In this document: one piece after another, positions 6,529 through 8,030 of the stretch | Position numbering within the stretch: the stretch's first letter is position 1 | Layout of the letters: every line of letters begins with the position of its first letter | Source of the DNA: Verrucomicrobiota bacterium | GTDB taxonomy: Bacteria > Verrucomicrobiota > Verrucomicrobiia > Opitutales > Seribacteraceae | Reading direction: 5' to 3' | Length of the DNA stretch: 8,030 nucleotides | Assembly: GCA_014382645.1 (NCBI GenBank) | Contig: JACNJI010000278.1 | Coordinates: 1-8,030 of the forward strand | Position numbers and translations under genes: made by a program | The notes under the pieces: generated by a model | Database searches by the model: none | Told to the model about the DNA's origin: nothing | Seen by the model: only the letters and a program-made list of their open reading frames with translations

Positions 6529-7839
6529 CTACTTTTCAAGGGTTTCAATTTCGACCAAATCGGATGCGGCATGATTGTCTCGGTATCCTCCCCTGTCACG
6601 AAAAACATAGACCATAAAGGCGGTTGCGTCCTTGGGGAGAGACTTTTGAGAAACAAGCTCGCTGTCCTTGATGGAGCACTGAATGAAATGCCATTTTCGA
6701 TTCTTCCATTTGCCTCCGGAATTCGTGAAGTAGATCCAAGCCTCGGTAAACTTGCCCTTGCCCTCGTACTTGGTGTGTACGATGCGGGAGCCTGGCTTGA
6801 TGTCCGGTCGATGCAGCTTCGGCAGGGCCGGACCGCCTTTGACTATGCTGTCTGCGAACTGCCCGATTTCAGGAGCATCGTTCCATCCGTTCCCGTGTGC
6901 ATGGATCATCCAGGGGCGCATGCACAAGCGACTGTCACCTGTGGCTGTTTGCGTGGACTTGGCGAATATATCGATTTGGAAAACGGGGTCGGCGACCGAA
7001 GTCACCCATAGCATGGGCATCCTGGCATGAGGTAAATGAGCGGAAGGGTCCCACTTTGAGCGATAGTCTTTATATTGAACCGCGGTCATGTTCTTCGGGG
7101 GAAACCATTGGGCGAGTCCCTCATTATCGCTCTTATGGATGTAACCGCCACCATAGACGGGAATGGCGAAGGCAAACCGCGAATCGACCCCGGCAACTGA
7201 ACTGGCGACAGTGCCTCCCCAGGAAATCCCGGTCAACCCGACCTTCTTCGCATTGATTTCCGGAAACGAGCGCAGGAGGGAGTTTGCCCGGATGACATCG
7301 GCAACCGCATGATAGAACCATTGCTCATTGTCCGGCAACCCTCGGTCGCCGAACCAGTCGACCCTTGAAGGACCAGCCCGAGGGTGCCCTACCCCGACTG
7401 GGAAATTACCCTCCACATGGTGTGAACGCCCGCCGGGCAGATGACCTTCCAAATCCATAGCGATCGCCGCATAGCCCTTTTTATTCCAATACTTCACCCA
7501 CTCAGGAAAGGCCGTTCCGCCTCCGCCGTGGGCGCACACCACGGCTGGCCATCCGCCTTCGGGTTTCTCCCCTGTCGGGGTCGCGTAGTAGGCGAAGACC
7601 CGAGTCGGCTTACCTTTGTAATCCGCACCCTCATAGAAAAAAGAACGCATCCCCTTGGCGGGACGCTCCTTGGTCTCGTGCACCTTTGGTGCTTCAAACA
7701 AAGCCTTGGTATCCCAAACCAAGATTCGCTTCAGTGGTTCTTCGGCCTCGAAGACGACTGAGCCGGCAAGTAAATTGGCGATCATTGCAAACACGCAAAT
7801 TCGCGGAAGGATGTAGAGACCTGACGATTGTGATTTCAT
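6529..7839 (-). CDS. Secreted alpha/beta-hydrolase, acetylxylan-esterase-like (copy 2 of a tandem pair, first in the operon)
   Basis: First full gene of the cluster and paralog of the next one. In 436 residues: a signal peptide with hydrophobic core at about 8-30 (MKSQSS then YILPRICVFAMIANLLAGSV); CAHGGGGTAF at 102-111; AIAMDLEGHLPGG at 125-137; GISWGG at 205-210 with nucleophile Ser207; WVTSVADPVFQID at 278-290 with candidate acids Asp284 and Asp290; and IHAHGNGW at 312-319 with the histidine. It has an insert of about 11 residues (near 238-250, NEGLAQWFPPKN) absent in copy 1, next to the strand that ends GGGYIHK, so the active-site entrance may differ. The C-terminal extension after 335 is also distinct, ending in an acidic ETLEK. 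The start has only a weak AGAG upstream. A direct repeat lies 13-31 bases before the start codon. Likely acts in the periplasm or outside the cell as a glycan esterase; specificity unknown. Confidence 0.85.
   Translation of the reverse strand: MKSQSSGLYILPRICVFAMIANLLAGSVVFEAEEPLKRILVWDTKALFEAPKVHETKERPAKGMRSFFYEGADYKGKPTRVFAYYATPTGEKPEGGWPAVVCAHGGGGTAFPEWVKYWNKKGYAAIAMDLEGHLPGGRSHHVEGNFPVGVGHPRAGPSRVDWFGDRGLPDNEQWFYHAVADVIRANSLLRSFPEINAKKVGLTGISWGGTVASSVAGVDSRFAFAIPVYGGGYIHKSDNEGLAQWFPPKNMTAVQYKDYRSKWDPSAHLPHARMPMLWVTSVADPVFQIDIFAKSTQTATGDSRLCMRPWMIHAHGNGWNDAPEIGQFADSIVKGGPALPKLHRPDIKPGSRIVHTKYEGKGKFTEAWIYFTNSGGKWKNRKWHFIQCSIKDSELVSQKSLPKDATAFMVYVFRDRGGYRDNHAASDLVEIETLEK
7547..7596. repeat. 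50-base segment identical to 6227-6276 (inside esterase copy 2)
   Basis: Partner of the 6227-6276 segment, in the same orientation and at the same position of the paralogous reading frame. It could mark recent gene conversion within the tandem pair or strong sequence constraint. Confidence 0.9.
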
Positions 7840-7851
7840 AAATTCATCTCT

Positions 7852-7870
7852 GATAAATCGGGATAAATCG
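7852..7870. repeat. Direct repeat GATAAATCG x2, one helical turn apart; candidate operator
   Basis: GATAAATCG occurs at 7852-7860 and again at 7862-7870, with a 10-base period (minus strand CGATTTATC twice). The pair lies 13-31 bases upstream of the first esterase start codon, in the only sizeable leader before the operon. A protein binding both copies would sit on one face of the DNA and overlap the ribosome-binding region or transcription start. The repeat is directly seen; the role is inferred. Confidence 0.45.
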
Positions 7871-7975
7871 ATATGGCGTGCCCAGAATCAAGATTGAGAG
7901 TTGCTGGGAGACTGCCCCGCCGTGAAAGTTACCGTCATTCTGTTGTGTCTTCAGTATATTTTCGCATAATGGTTC

Positions 7976-8030
7976 CTAAAAAGCATTAAACTGCTCATCA
8001 CCAGCCTGAAACAATGCCATCCCGCCATAG
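7976..8030 (-). CDS. Possible C-terminal end of an upstream gene (cut by window edge)
   Basis: Reading the minus strand from the window edge in the frame that ends with TAG at 7976-7978 gives 17 residues, YGGMALFQAGDEQFNAF. The composition looks like an ordinary folded protein, unlike the other two frames. It faintly recalls the Y-G-T-x-A-x-F-Q-x-G pattern in prenyltransferase/squalene-oxidase repeat proteins, but 17 residues cannot establish a family. If real, this gene points the same way as the esterases and ends 136 bases before them. Confidence 0.3.
   Translation of the reverse strand, partial: YGGMALFQAGDEQFNAF

Noticed and set aside
7953..7958. TATACT on the minus strand as a -10 box for the operon
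   Set aside because: The six bases fit, but no convincing -35 element sits 16-18 bases upstream, so I do not call a promoter.
1..8030. CRISPR array, tRNA, rRNA, insertion sequence or phage features
   Set aside because: No regularly spaced repeats, structural RNA sequences, transposase frames or terminal inverted repeats were seen on either strand.

Overview
Every gene I can support lies on the minus strand, so transcription runs from high to low coordinates. In that order they are: a possible 3' tail of an upstream gene (7976-8030); two tandem paralogous secreted alpha/beta-hydrolase esterases (6529-7839 and 5266-6507); a secreted SGNH/GDSL hydrolase (4374-5195); a 43-codon small ORF (4240-4371); an FAD amine oxidase of the sarcosine oxidase type (3121-4239); a PLP enzyme of the Cys/Met-metabolism (transsulfuration) family (1775-3004); L-rhamnose isomerase rhaA (509-1771); and the N-terminal third of a BCCT transporter that leaves the window at position 1. 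Gaps are 21, 70, 2, 0, 116, 3 and 59 bases. Most or all of this looks like one operon, with the 70- and 116-base gaps as the most likely places for internal promoters.

Base composition is moderate GC. Exported acetylxylan-esterase-like hydrolases and SGNH esterases beside a deoxysugar isomerase are typical of glycan-degrading Verrucomicrobiota or Planctomycetota. That assignment is inference from gene style; there is no rRNA or marker gene here. Ribosome-binding sites are uneven: rhaA and the small ORF have strong Shine-Dalgarno sequences, while several other genes have none.

The layout suggests two layers. Outside the cytoplasm, three esterase-type enzymes could remove acetyl or other acyl groups from an incoming glycan. 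Inside, RhaA would convert released L-rhamnose (or a similar 6-deoxysugar) to the ketose. The second half of the operon does not fit plain rhamnose catabolism: a secondary amine/N-methyl amino acid oxidase, a C-S lyase or gamma-synthase-type PLP enzyme, and a divergent betaine/choline-type transporter. RhaB and RhaD, the usual next steps, are not in the window. The most interesting reading is a combined pathway for an acylated deoxysugar substrate that also carries, or occurs with, an N-methylated or sulfur-containing amino compound. This is a hypothesis from gene order only.

Other points of note are a 50-base exact identity between the two otherwise diverged esterase genes (possible gene conversion), the small ORF wedged between neighbours with no free bases on one side, a helical-turn-spaced direct repeat before the first esterase gene, and non-canonical motifs in the transporter and the PLP enzyme.
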